A DNA stretch of 64,000 nt, taken from contig JAHCAY010000003.1 of NCBI GenBank assembly GCA_019634575.1, positions 248,001 through 312,000 on the forward strand, read 5' to 3'. A program made the position numbers and the translations under genes. Source of the DNA: Candidatus Didemnitutus sp. (GTDB lineage: Bacteria > Verrucomicrobiota > Verrucomicrobiia > Opitutales > Opitutaceae). The notes under the pieces are model-generated. The model was not told where the DNA came from. It searched no databases and worked only from the letters and a program-made list of their open reading frames with translations. The number at the start of each line of letters is the position of its first letter. Within the stretch, counting starts at the first letter, position 1. Below are positions 44,223-52,706 of the stretch, piece by piece.

Positions 44223-44972
44223 ATGAAGAATAGAAAACTCAGTTCAACGTCCGGATATTCCCTCCTCGAGATCGTGATGGTCCTCGCGATCGTCTCCGTG
44301 CTCGTCGGCTTGCTGTTGCCGAAAGGCTTCGACGCCCTCCGCAATGCGCGGGTGCAACAGGTCGAGAAGACCGTGGATACGCTCAAGACGGCGATCACGG
44401 ACTTCATTAATCTGCCGGGAGGTAACGGTAGCCTGCCACGCACTGAGGGAATCGGCGTCCCTTGCAGCGGCGCCGCACTGTCCGGCGCGACCGATACCGT
44501 GAAGGGCAACGCCGCACGCTTGGACACCGTGCTGCTTGCAGCGGGAAAGCTGGAGCGACCGCTGGCCCTGCGAATGGGCAGTCAGACGTATACATCAGCG
44601 GGTACCGGCAACGAGATCGGATGGAATCAGACGACGCAGGCGTTCGCGATGACTCCCGATGCCGTGCCGGCGCGCGATTGGTCGGGCGTGACCCGAATCG
44701 AGGCGAGGACCGGCAACCCGGCGCTCGCGCCGTCGGCGGCTCAAGGTGCGAACTTCCGGTTGGATGGAGTCACCAACCGCAGCGCCACGGCTATCGTGGC
44801 GTATCTGGTGATCCCGAACGCACCCGCGCGCGATGCGTATGAATTGGCGCTGTCGATGAATGCACCGCAGCTCGCGCCGGTGGAAGGCGCTGCGTGCGAC
44901 ACCGGCGTCGTTGCCTACGCGGCCCCCACCAACGGAACCACCACGATCTATGTCTATCTCGCCGAAATCTGA
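44223..44972 (+). CDS. type IV pilin, likely major subunit
   Basis: 249 aa. Prepilin leader ending SSTSG and then YSLLEIVMVLAIVSVLVGLL: cleavage after Gly11, aromatic residue at +1 and Glu at +5, all as required for prepilin peptidase. A hydrophobic helix and a globular C-terminal domain with one Cys pair (positions near 81 and 228). It is the only gene in this run with a visible non-coding gap before it (33 bases), and may be expressed more strongly than its neighbours. Confidence 0.85.
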   Translation: MKNRKLSSTSGYSLLEIVMVLAIVSVLVGLLLPKGFDALRNARVQQVEKTVDTLKTAITDFINLPGGNGSLPRTEGIGVPCSGAALSGATDTVKGNAARLDTVLLAAGKLERPLALRMGSQTYTSAGTGNEIGWNQTTQAFAMTPDAVPARDWSGVTRIEARTGNPALAPSAAQGANFRLDGVTNRSATAIVAYLVIPNAPARDAYELALSMNAPQLAPVEGAACDTGVVAYAAPTNGTTTIYVYLAEI

Positions 44973-46185
44973 ACTGACTGTGTTGCTTTGGGGCGATCGC
45001 TGGTGGCTTCCGGGCCAGAAGGTTCCGGTGCCCTTCGGCGAAATCACCGAGGCGGCGGACCGGTTGGCGGAAGCCTGGCCGGAGCCGGTGCGAAGCTTGC
45101 GCGTCGTGTACCAGCCGGACGATTTCGCGACGGTGCCGGTGGAGTGCCCGAATGGCAATCGGGCCACGCTCGCGCTCGTGCTCGCCGAGGAGCACCCGGC
45201 CCTCGCGCATCCTGGCCATGTCTGGGCACACGAGCCGATCCTCGCGAACGGGGAACGCTTCAGCACGCTGCTGCATTACGAGACGCGACCGTTTCTTTTC
45301 GCGCTCGTGCACCGACTGCGGGAGCTCGGCTTCGCCGTGAACGCGGTGTTCCCGATGGCCACGTGGCTCAACGCGCTGCCGCCGGAACTCACCGAGACCG
45401 GGGCGCTGACGGTGTGCGCGCTGAGTCCCGAGAGGTTCTGCCTGTATCGGCATTCCTCAGATGGCGTGCGGGCTTTCCGCGCGGGACATGGCGGAGACGT
45501 TCTGACCGCGGTCGCGCGCCACCTCGCCGGGGTTCCGGCTCAATCGAACACCGAGTTCGTGCTGTATGTGACCACGGACGAAAAGCTGGTTGATCAACTA
45601 GCGCAGCGGGTGCCAATCGATGAACGGCACATCGTCGGGGTGTATTCATTGGGGCACGCATTGGGTCGGCAGACGGTCATCGCGACCCGACACTGTGCGC
45701 AGCTGTTGCCACCGGTGCCGTTCGTCACGCCGCCCCAGATCGTGACGTTGCTGTCGCTGGCCCTGTTGCTGAGTGCCTTAACGGTCGGAGCGACACCGGC
45801 TTTGGCTTGGTGGGCGGACCAGCGTGATAAGGCCGAGGCTGAGCGGGAATACACTCGGCTGCGAACGGAGCTGGAGCCGTTGCGTCGCAATGAACAGGCG
45901 CTGGCGGAAATCCGACGGCAACGTGCGGAGTTGGAGGGAAGCCCTCTCCCTATCGTGGAGTTGATCGACGCGCTTGCGCGGAGCGTGCCGCCCTGCGTGG
46001 TGCTCACCCGCCTGGACATCCATCGACAAGGCTTCGAATGCGAAGGCGGTGTCCTCGTTCCGCTGACGGAAGCGCAGTGGACCGCGTGGATCGACGGGCT
46101 CCGGCGCAGCCGGTTGTGGCTGCTGTCGGAGCTGCCGGCGGGAACGCCCGAGCGGACTTTCACCCTTAAAGGACGCTGGCCGTGA
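44950..46185 (+). CDS. GspL/PilM-PilN-like platform protein
   Basis: 411 aa from ATG 44950, overlapping the pilin gene by 23 bases. The cytoplasmic N-terminal part of about 265 aa resembles the actin-like GspL/PilM fold (LTVLLWGDRWWLPG, TGALTVCALSPERFCLYRHS). A membrane helix (VTLLSLALLLSALTVGATPAL) is followed by a coiled coil and a ferredoxin-like PilN-type periplasmic domain (LIDALARSVPPCVVLTRLDI). It connects the ATPase to the periplasmic parts. Confidence 0.72.
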   Translation: MSISPKSELTVLLWGDRWWLPGQKVPVPFGEITEAADRLAEAWPEPVRSLRVVYQPDDFATVPVECPNGNRATLALVLAEEHPALAHPGHVWAHEPILANGERFSTLLHYETRPFLFALVHRLRELGFAVNAVFPMATWLNALPPELTETGALTVCALSPERFCLYRHSSDGVRAFRAGHGGDVLTAVARHLAGVPAQSNTEFVLYVTTDEKLVDQLAQRVPIDERHIVGVYSLGHALGRQTVIATRHCAQLLPPVPFVTPPQIVTLLSLALLLSALTVGATPALAWWADQRDKAEAEREYTRLRTELEPLRRNEQALAEIRRQRAELEGSPLPIVELIDALARSVPPCVVLTRLDIHRQGFECEGGVLVPLTEAQWTAWIDGLRRSRLWLLSELPAGTPERTFTLKGRWP

Positions 46186-46745
46186 GCGAACCGATTGATC
46201 GCCGTCATTGGCTCCTGCTGCTGGTTGCCGTGGTAATGTTCGCGTGTGTGTTGTTCGCCCGGCGCCGGATGGCGCCGGGCGCCGCGGCGCGGGAGCAAGT
46301 ATCCTCGCTGAGGGCCGAGATCGAGCGCTTGCGCGATTGCGACGAACTGCGAGTGCGCACGGAAACCGAAGCGCTGGCGCACCTGCGGTCCACATCCGCC
46401 GCATCTCCGCATCCCTCGGGGTGGCGCCCCCTTGATCACGATCGCTCGCGGTGGTCGACCGACGCCATCGCGAACTGGTCGGAACTCCTCGCGGCACTTC
46501 ATGCCATCGAGCAGGTGCCGCTTCGACAGCTGCAGATCCGCACCACCGGTTCCCTCACCCGAAGAGAAATCTCGAGCGTCGAGGCCGTGCTGTTGCGACC
46601 GGCAGCGACTCCGCCCCGCCGCGAGGCCGGCGGGGCCGCGTCGGCCGCGCACATCGAAACGAAACGGACGGAGGCCGCCGGCGCGTCGCTCGCGACGCGC
46701 GCCGGCCCCCGTTCTCCCCGCTCCGAATCACCCAACCAACCATGA
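46182..46745 (+). CDS. GspM/PilO-like membrane protein
   Basis: 187 aa from GTG 46182, overlapping the GspL-like stop by 4 bases. A short N-terminus and one membrane helix (HWLLLLVAVVMFACVLFARR) are followed by a coiled coil (AAREQVSSLRAEIERLRDCD), a small alpha/beta domain (VPLRQLQIRTTGSLTRREIS) and a low-complexity basic tail. Topology and position match GspM/PilO, partner of the preceding protein. Confidence 0.65.
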   Translation: MSEPIDRRHWLLLLVAVVMFACVLFARRRMAPGAAAREQVSSLRAEIERLRDCDELRVRTETEALAHLRSTSAASPHPSGWRPLDHDRSRWSTDAIANWSELLAALHAIEQVPLRQLQIRTTGSLTRREISSVEAVLLRPAATPPRREAGGAASAAHIETKRTEAAGASLATRAGPRSPRSESPNQP

Positions 46746-46972
46746 TCACACTGAATGTCACCGTCCCCGAACCCGTCGCCGCCGAGTATTATCAGGCGGC
46801 GGAGGAATTGAACCAACGCTTCGGTTCCACCGATCCGAAGATCGATGCCAAGACGCTCATGGCGTTCGCACTGTCGCGCAACGACGCCGCCGCGGTGTGC
46901 GCCCAGTTCGATCTGGCGCTGCGCTTGGTCCGCACGCCGGACGACAAGCCGTTCAATCCGGCGCTGAACTGA
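46742..46972 (+). CDS. small hypothetical protein of the pilus operon
   Basis: 76 aa from ATG 46742, overlapping the previous stop by 4 bases. Starts with a strand (MITLNVTVPEPVAAEYYQAA), then helices; no signal peptide, so cytoplasmic. The opening resembles ribbon-helix-helix proteins, which often regulate conjugation, but no basic strand is obvious. Translationally coupled to the pilus genes. Confidence 0.55.
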   Translation: MITLNVTVPEPVAAEYYQAAEELNQRFGSTDPKIDAKTLMAFALSRNDAAAVCAQFDLALRLVRTPDDKPFNPALN

Positions 46973-47045
46973 CTTGGGCGAAAGCCCGCGGTGCCAGCCG
47001 CCGGTCCGCACCTCCCAAGTGACCGGCCACAACCCCATACCAAAC

Positions 47046-47456
47046 ATGCCAATCAAGACCAAACCCGGCGACAACGCCCCCGACGGCGAATCGCCGCTCC
47101 AGTTCCGGAACAACCCGGAGATCCAGAAACGACTCGATGCGTTCAAGGAAGCTAACCGCCACGATGTGGAATATTACTCCCGGGTCGTGAAAGAGGCGCC
47201 CGCGCGGGCAGTGGATATGCTCCTCTACAAGGATATGCAGCGCCACGAGTCGGAAATGAGACTGGTGGAGAAGCAACTCCCGCAGGCAAAGGAGTTCTAC
47301 GACCAGCAACCGGCGGCGGTGAAGAAGCGCATCGATGAACGGTTGGAAAACGTCCAGCCCTATTACAAGGACAAGGCCTTCGTCGGCGAGGTGCTGCGGG
47401 AAATGAACCGGAAGAACCGGCAAATACTCACCACACCGAAGGTGACGGCCGGTTGA
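47046..47456 (+). CDS. hypothetical soluble helical protein, last gene of the operon
   Basis: 136 aa from ATG 47046. Charged and helical throughout (IQKRLDAFKEANRHDVEYYS, MRLVEKQLPQAKEFYDQQPA), with no signal peptide or known motif. It follows the 76-aa gene by 73 bases and precedes a strong hairpin, so it closes the operon. A role in transfer or pilus control is an inference from position only. Confidence 0.55.
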   Translation: MPIKTKPGDNAPDGESPLQFRNNPEIQKRLDAFKEANRHDVEYYSRVVKEAPARAVDMLLYKDMQRHESEMRLVEKQLPQAKEFYDQQPAAVKKRIDERLENVQPYYKDKAFVGEVLREMNRKNRQILTTPKVTAG

Positions 47457-47466
47457 ATCCCCGTGC

Positions 47467-47493
47467 GCGCCTCCCGCCCGCAGCGGGAGGCGC
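47467..47493 (+). terminator. strong hairpin after the transfer/pilus operon
   Basis: A perfect 11-bp stem GCGCCTCCCGC (47467-47477) / GCGGGAGGCGC (47483-47493) with a 5-nt loop lies 10 bases after the last stop. There is no T run downstream, so it may work with Rho or as an mRNA end stabiliser. It separates the operon from the TIR cluster. Confidence 0.55.
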
Positions 47494-47658
47494 TTCGGCT
47501 CGTCGCGCCGGAGGATGAGTCGTTCGATTCAGGCGATACAAAAAGCCGCGCGATTCCGCTCAATTTTCGCTCGCCGGGGCGTCTCGTTCGGAATTCAACT
47601 GCGTCGGGCCAACACCGTGCTTCGCACGGCTTGGCCTATTTTTTATCCCATCTTCGCC

Positions 47659-48153
47659 ATGGCACGACGCGTGTTCTTCAGCTTCCACTACGAGCGCGAT
47701 ATCTTTCGCGTGAGCCAGGTCCGCATGAGCGGCGTGACGAAGGGCGGTTACGAGGAATCCGGATTCATCGACCATCCCGATTGGGAAAAGATCGAGCGCG
47801 CGGGACACGCGGCGATCAAGCGCTGGATCGATACCCAGATGCAGGGAGCCTCGGTCCTTGCGGTGCTGATCGGCGCCGAGACCGCGGGGCGCCCTTGGGT
47901 GAACTACGAGATCGAGCGCGCACGGGCGTTGAGCCTCGGACTTTTGGGGGTGCGGATCCACAACTGCAGGGATCCTCGGACGGGGAACACCGACTACGCG
48001 GGGGCGAATCCGTTCGATGGCTTCCGCATTGGCGAAGGCCTCTGGGCACGGCCGCTGAGCACCATCGTCCCGATCTACGATTGGGTGAACGACAGGGGCT
48101 ACGCCAACTTCGGATCGTGGGTCGAGGCCGCAGCGAAGGCGGCGGGACGCTGA
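47659..48153 (+). CDS. ThsB-like TIR protein (MTH538/DUF1863 family), copy A
   Basis: 164 aa from ATG 47659; the frame is open upstream but the domain starts at MARRVFFSFHYERD. MTH538-type TIR fold: RRVFFSFHY, RVSQVRMSGV, IKRWIDTQMQGASVLAVLIG, then RPWVNYEIERA with the presumed catalytic Glu. In Thoeris, ThsB proteins of this family sense phage and turn NAD+ into a cyclic ADP-ribose signal. It is first of three plus-strand TIR genes with 6- and 2-base gaps, and paralogous to the protein at 48744. Confidence 0.88.
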   Translation: MARRVFFSFHYERDIFRVSQVRMSGVTKGGYEESGFIDHPDWEKIERAGHAAIKRWIDTQMQGASVLAVLIGAETAGRPWVNYEIERARALSLGLLGVRIHNCRDPRTGNTDYAGANPFDGFRIGEGLWARPLSTIVPIYDWVNDRGYANFGSWVEAAAKAAGR

Positions 48154-48159
48154 AGACCC

Positions 48160-48741
48160 ATGGCACTTTTCACGGCATCGGCGCTGCGGGCCCGGGCGTC
48201 CTTGGAGGGGTACTTCACCGAGGAGGGGCGGAGGGAGCACGCCAAGCGGGTGCTCCTGAACGAGGTTCGCGCGGCGGCCTCGCGGACAAGCACGTACGAC
48301 ATCTTTCTTTCGCATGCGTCGGAGGATGCGATTCTCATCAAGGCCCTGCGCGACGAACTGGTGGACGCCGGCTTCACCGTTTATGTGGACTGGATCGACG
48401 ATCCCCAGCTGGATCGCAGCCGGGTCACGACGGAGACGGCCGCGGTGCTGAGGCAGAGGATGCGCCAATGCCGCTGCCTGCTGTTCGCGACGTCCCAGGC
48501 AGCGAGGCAATCCGTGTGGATGCCCTGGGAGCTCGGTTACATGGACGCGCTGACGACGGCCCGCGTGGCGATCGTGCCGATCGTGCCGGAGCATGAAGCC
48601 GATCGGGATTTCCGGGGCCAGGAATACCTGGGGCTCTACCCGTACATCGACAAGACCGGCGCCGCGCTGTACGTGCATCGCGACCGAAGCCGATATGTCC
48701 GGTTCGCCGACTGGCTGAACCAGAGACTGGATCCGCGCTGA
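48160..48741 (+). CDS. TIR domain protein
   Basis: 193 aa. A helical N-terminal segment (about 45 aa) is followed by a classic bacterial TIR: YDIFLSHASEDAILIKALRD, GFTVYVDWIDDPQ, then SVWMPWELGYMDAL with the catalytic-Glu position in WEL, and VAIVPIVPE. TIR domains hydrolyse or cyclise NAD+. It is sandwiched between two ThsB-like genes, which suggests that several TIR proteins with different triggers or products act together. Confidence 0.9.
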   Translation: MALFTASALRARASLEGYFTEEGRREHAKRVLLNEVRAAASRTSTYDIFLSHASEDAILIKALRDELVDAGFTVYVDWIDDPQLDRSRVTTETAAVLRQRMRQCRCLLFATSQAARQSVWMPWELGYMDALTTARVAIVPIVPEHEADRDFRGQEYLGLYPYIDKTGAALYVHRDRSRYVRFADWLNQRLDPR

Positions 48742-48743
48742 CG

Positions 48744-49247
48744 ATGGGCCGCAGAGTGTTCTTCAGTTTCCACTATCAGGCGGACAGCTGGCGGGTCGCC
48801 CAAGTGCGGAACTCGTGGCTGACGAAGGGCACGGCCAGCCAGTTCCTCGACGCGGCGGAATGGGAGAAGGTGGCGCGCAACGGCGAGAAGGAAATCAAGC
48901 GTTGGATAGACCGGCAGCTCAACGGCACGAGCGTCACGGTCGTGCTGGTCGGCGCCCAAACGGCGGAGCGCCGCTACGTGCGCTACGAGATCGAGCAGAG
49001 CTTGGCGAACGGCAAGGGCCTCCTCGTGATCTATATCCACGGCATCAAGGACAGCGAGGGTCGGACGACCGTGCAGGGCCGCAATCCGCTGGACGATTTC
49101 CAAGTGCCTGAAACCTCGTTCCTGAAATTCCTGTTCCCCACCTGCGCGGCCTCGTCGGTGTTCAAGGATTATTACTGGCACGACGACAACGGGCGCGAGC
49201 GGCTCAACGATTGGATCGAGGAGGCGGCGCGGCTCGCGGGACGGTGA
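48744..49247 (+). CDS. ThsB-like TIR protein (MTH538/DUF1863 family), copy B
   Basis: 167 aa. Same family as the protein at 47659: RRVFFSFHYQADSWRVAQV, KEIKRWIDRQLNGTSVTVVL, AERRYVRYEIEQS with the presumed catalytic Glu, and GLLVIYIHGIKD. It differs clearly from copy A (WLTKG versus GVTKG region, different C-terminal half), so the two are diverged paralogues rather than a fresh duplication. It ends 18 bases from the convergent DUF4062-TPR gene. Confidence 0.88.
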   Translation: MGRRVFFSFHYQADSWRVAQVRNSWLTKGTASQFLDAAEWEKVARNGEKEIKRWIDRQLNGTSVTVVLVGAQTAERRYVRYEIEQSLANGKGLLVIYIHGIKDSEGRTTVQGRNPLDDFQVPETSFLKFLFPTCAASSVFKDYYWHDDNGRERLNDWIEEAARLAGR

Positions 49248-49265
49248 AGACCGGACGGGGCGGCC

Positions 49266-50702
49266 TCACTTCAGCTGGTCGAACATCCGGTCCTGGCTGG
49301 CCAACGCCGCGGCGTCGTGCTGCACGGCCCGCGCCTCGGCGAACCGGCCCGTGGCGGCCAAACCATGCGCCAGCTTGCGCTTCGCGCGGGCACGGAAGCC
49401 GGCGCCGCCGTGTTGGTCGAGCAACGCGGAACCGGACCGGAGCAGGGCCAGCCCCTCGCCGACATTGCCGGTGAAGAGGCAGCAGTAGCCCAACTCGGAC
49501 ATCGACTCCCCCACCTTGGCGGGCTCCTCCCCCCGCAAGCGCCAGCGCAAAGCCTGGCGATAGGCGGTCGCCGCACGCCAAGGGTGGCCGAGTCGGAGCA
49601 GGATGCTGCCGCGCAGCGCCATCGCGTTCGCGTCGGCCCTGAGCCCTCGCGCCCGGTCCGGATGCTCGAGGTGTCCGAGGGCCTCGTGGAGCAAAGCTCG
49701 CCCTTCGCGCCACGGGGCGAGCTTGGCGATAGAATAGGTGGCGCTGGCGAGGGCCGTGGAGGGATGAGCGAACATGTCCCTTCCGGAGGGACTGATTTCG
49801 CGCAGGCGATGCCGCACCTGTACCATCGTGCCGAGCGCCGCGCGACCCCCGAGGTAAAGATGCCCGTGGAGACCGTACCACGCGGCGGCAGAACCCCACA
49901 AGCCGAGCACGCTGTCCCACTGCCGCAGCAGCCGTTCATCGCGGCTCGCGGCGAACGGACGCGCCATCAGCTCCCGCACCGCGAGCCAGAGTCGCGCGAG
50001 CTTGCGCTCCTGGTCGGAGATTTCACGCACCTTCACGAGCAGGGTGTCCACCAGATCCAGGTCAGGTCCGGACGCGCGAGACTCGAATTGGTGATCTAGG
50101 AAGCACAGCTCTCCGCCGCGCCCGCGCGTCACATAGAACTGCCGGATCAGACGCGCGAGGACATTCCTCCGGCCGCCGGGATCATCAGCAGCGGGTCCGG
50201 CGAAAACGAGCAGCTCACCCAAGGCGGCCACAATGTCGGCGTCGCTCATCGGCTGGCGCCATCCGGTGGCCGGCAAACTCCATGCGAGGATCTGCAGCAA
50301 GGCCCGCATCCGCGGCCCCGGGCTGAATCCCTCCCTCGTGAAAACGTGGATCGGTTTCCCGGAAAGGGCCGCCGCGAACAGCTCGATCTCGAAGTACGAG
50401 GCGCTGCTTGGATGCTCCCCCAGCGGGATCGGGGTCCCGTGCCTTTCCCCGCCGAGAATCACCACATAGTGGCGCGAGGCACGGACGCGGTCGATCAGGA
50501 CATCTGCGATCTCCAGCTTGTCGACGCAGCCGCCGAGATCCGGACGGCAGCGTTCGCTCACCCAGACGTATCTTCCATGCTCCTGCCCCAGATCGAAAAT
50601 GGCCGACCGCAGGCGTTCGTGCCCGGCGGTGAGTGAGCTGAGGAATGCGAAAGGCGCGGACTCCGACCCGATCATGGGATCAAGCCGCATGCTGGGGCTC
50701 AT
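49266..50702 (-). CDS. DUF4062-like (TIR-related) protein with C-terminal TPR-like repeats
   Basis: 478 aa from ATG 50702, which overlaps the SLOG stop by 4 bases. Residues 15-150 match the DUF4062 pattern: FLSSLTAGHERLRSAIFDLG, YVWVSE, LIDRVRASRHYVVILGGERHG, SSASYFEIELFAAALSGKPI. DUF4062 is a TIR/SLOG-like fold found in front of NTPases. The last 300 residues are TPR-like helices (AMALRGSILLRLGHPWRAAT, GEGLALLRSGSALLDQHGGA). No NTPase motor is present. It could sense a nucleotide signal or a protein ligand. Confidence 0.75.
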   Translation of the reverse strand: MSPSMRLDPMIGSESAPFAFLSSLTAGHERLRSAIFDLGQEHGRYVWVSERCRPDLGGCVDKLEIADVLIDRVRASRHYVVILGGERHGTPIPLGEHPSSASYFEIELFAAALSGKPIHVFTREGFSPGPRMRALLQILAWSLPATGWRQPMSDADIVAALGELLVFAGPAADDPGGRRNVLARLIRQFYVTRGRGGELCFLDHQFESRASGPDLDLVDTLLVKVREISDQERKLARLWLAVRELMARPFAASRDERLLRQWDSVLGLWGSAAAWYGLHGHLYLGGRAALGTMVQVRHRLREISPSGRDMFAHPSTALASATYSIAKLAPWREGRALLHEALGHLEHPDRARGLRADANAMALRGSILLRLGHPWRAATAYRQALRWRLRGEEPAKVGESMSELGYCCLFTGNVGEGLALLRSGSALLDQHGGAGFRARAKRKLAHGLAATGRFAEARAVQHDAAALASQDRMFDQLK

Positions 50703-51424
50703 TTCGCGCCGGCCTGCGCGGCGAGCCTGGCGCCCGAGCGGACGAGGTGATCGAAAATGAGGCCGACGCATGCGGACACATCCGTGCTTTCCAGCAGCGC
50801 GGCGTTCTGCTCATCCGTGAGCCCGTTGCGGAGAGAACGGGGATCGAGCTTGAATTTCTCGGCGGCCGACGCCGCCTCCCCCCCGAACCCACCGACGATG
50901 AAGCAGGCCAGACCGCGGCGCCGGGCCAGATCGATCTCCTCGGCGACGCCGGGCGCAAAGCCGGAACCCAAGTGGCGCATGCCGCCCACCGCGACGAGCA
51001 TGTTCATCTCGGTGACCAGGACGTGACGCAGGGCGGTGAGACTCGCATTGCGCACCTCCGGATCGGTCGCCTCGCCCGCACCGACCTGCGGCACGAGAAG
51101 GAAGCGCGACTCGCGCTGGAAGCGCTCCCGCTCGAACGCGGACTGGTGCTTCGCCCACAGCTCGGACATCACGATGGTCACACCCGGGGCTCCTCCCGCC
51201 CGCCCCTGCAACTCGGCCTGCCGCAGGACCACCGGCGTGAATGTCGGATGCGCGCCATGCACGATTTTGCCGCCGTATTTGAGCACGAGCCCGGACAACA
51301 CGGAGACGAACTCGAGGATGTCCCGGTCCTGCGTCGCTGTGGTCCAGTATTTCCTCTCGGGCACCGCGCCGGAGAATCCGAGCGAGATGCCGTGCAGCGG
51401 AGCCGCCTCTTCAAGCGTGTTCAT
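50699..51424 (-). CDS. stand-alone SLOG (STALD-type) nucleotide-binding protein
   Basis: 241 aa. Rossmann-like SLOG signatures: ISLGFSGAVPE near the N-terminus, VLKYGGKIVHGAHPTFTPVV, then VAVGGMRHLGSGFAPGVAEE and GLACFIVGGFGGEA. This resembles the SIR2/TIR-associating SLOG (STALD) domain that binds cyclic ADP-ribose in Thoeris ThsA. Here it is a separate protein without a SIR2 or other effector fused. It overlaps the upstream TIR gene and downstream DUF4062 gene by 4 bases each, so the three products are made together. Confidence 0.82.
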   Translation of the reverse strand: MNTLEEAAPLHGISLGFSGAVPERKYWTTATQDRDILEFVSVLSGLVLKYGGKIVHGAHPTFTPVVLRQAELQGRAGGAPGVTIVMSELWAKHQSAFERERFQRESRFLLVPQVGAGEATDPEVRNASLTALRHVLVTEMNMLVAVGGMRHLGSGFAPGVAEEIDLARRRGLACFIVGGFGGEAASAAEKFKLDPRSLRNGLTDEQNAALLESTDVSACVGLIFDHLVRSGARLAAQAGAK

Positions 51425-52635
51425 GGGCGTTGGACGAAGTTGCTCTTCAGCACACTCAGCACCTCGGAGTGGTGCAGCAAGACCACCTGCGTTGCATCCG
51501 CAAGGCCAGCCTGGATTTCAATCTGACGCAGCTGCGCGGGCGGGATGACCACACCATCGTAGACATACAGCGCATAGTTCGGGGATGGATCCAGGACCCG
51601 GAGATGCTCGACGAACGTCCTCAAGGCGGGGTCATAGACGCCGTCGAAATGCGAGCAGTGCGAGAACACGCGATGCAGCAGGCGACCGTTCGTCCGCTTG
51701 ATCGCCTCGTAAAGGAACCGGTCCTTCTCGGTCCACTCGTAGTTGTCGGCGAGGAACGAGGACTTCACCCGGTGGGGCAGATCGAGCCGACGGCGATAGA
51801 TGTCGCTGAGGAACTGCTCCATCTCTCCCAGCACCGTCGCGACGAAGCTGTCTTCCAGTCGAGCGGGCATGTCCCGCCCGGGCAACTCCAGCACCGCGCC
51901 GCGCTGCAGCGTCTCCAGACCGCGAAAACGGGAGCAGAGGACGCGTTCGCCCGGTTGCCGGAACAGCACGGGCAGCACCGGGATCAGATTCCCGTTGGCG
52001 CGCGTGACCTCCAGACTGATCCATTCCGATTCCCACGCGCGCGGCGTGTCGAGGAGGAGCACCAGATCCGCGGTGATCAGGTGCGCCTCGATCTGCGCCT
52101 GCACCTTCTCGCCGGGCGCGATGGAAGTCTGGCCGTCAACGGGATCCTTCGACTCGTCCCGCCATACGTTGTAGCCCTCACGCCGCAGCACTTCCTCGAA
52201 CTGCACGGCCACCGCGGCGCCATCGACTGTCCGGTACGAGATGAAGATCCTGTGGTCGCGCTTGCGCAGGGCCAGCCCGAGGCGGGCCCCGATGCGCAGG
52301 CAACCGCGGGCAAAACCATCGTCCTCCCACGGCAGTGCCTTGATCGCATCGAGAGGGACCGGCGGACGCCCGGCGCGCGTGACCGCGACCGGCAGAACGA
52401 AAGGGCTCGGCGCGCGACGAAGCGCCGTGCTCACGAAGGCTATCGCCGCGGCCGACAGCGGTGCGGCGTCGAAAGGCACCACGAGGACGTCATCCCAAGC
52501 TGGCAAGCCGGGCCACGCCGGCGGAGCAGCGGGATCTTGCAGCGCGATTTCCACTCCGGGAAATCGGTTTTCCAACGCCGACTTGATTGCCGCGTTGTGA
52601 GGATCGAAGCGAGCCTCCCTCAGGATTATGATCAT
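51421..52635 (-). CDS. TIR protein with N- and C-terminal extensions
   Basis: 404 aa. An N-terminal alpha/beta part (1-120: MIIILREARFDPHNAAIKSA, DVLVVPFDAAPLS) is followed by a TIR domain at about 128-250 (HRIFISYRTVDGAAVAVQFE, GYNVWRDESKD, SEWISLEVTRA with the catalytic-Glu position, LIPVLPVLF). The C-terminal domain of about 140 aa (KDRFLYEAIKRTNGRLLHRV, YALYVYDGVVIPPAQLRQIE) is unknown. First gene of the TIR-SLOG-DUF4062 unit. The unknown ends may carry the trigger or output function. Confidence 0.88.
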   Translation of the reverse strand: MIIILREARFDPHNAAIKSALENRFPGVEIALQDPAAPPAWPGLPAWDDVLVVPFDAAPLSAAAIAFVSTALRRAPSPFVLPVAVTRAGRPPVPLDAIKALPWEDDGFARGCLRIGARLGLALRKRDHRIFISYRTVDGAAVAVQFEEVLRREGYNVWRDESKDPVDGQTSIAPGEKVQAQIEAHLITADLVLLLDTPRAWESEWISLEVTRANGNLIPVLPVLFRQPGERVLCSRFRGLETLQRGAVLELPGRDMPARLEDSFVATVLGEMEQFLSDIYRRRLDLPHRVKSSFLADNYEWTEKDRFLYEAIKRTNGRLLHRVFSHCSHFDGVYDPALRTFVEHLRVLDPSPNYALYVYDGVVIPPAQLRQIEIQAGLADATQVVLLHHSEVLSVLKSNFVQRP

Positions 52636-52706
52636 GTTGGCTGGCCCGAGATGAAGTTCAGCGATGCGGTCGGCGTAGACAATCGCAATCCGGACGCGGA
52701 CGATGG

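Noticed and set aside
47659..52635. Calling the cluster a standard Thoeris system
   Set aside because: No ThsA with SIR2 or another recognised effector fused to SLOG is present, so only 'Thoeris-like' is supported.
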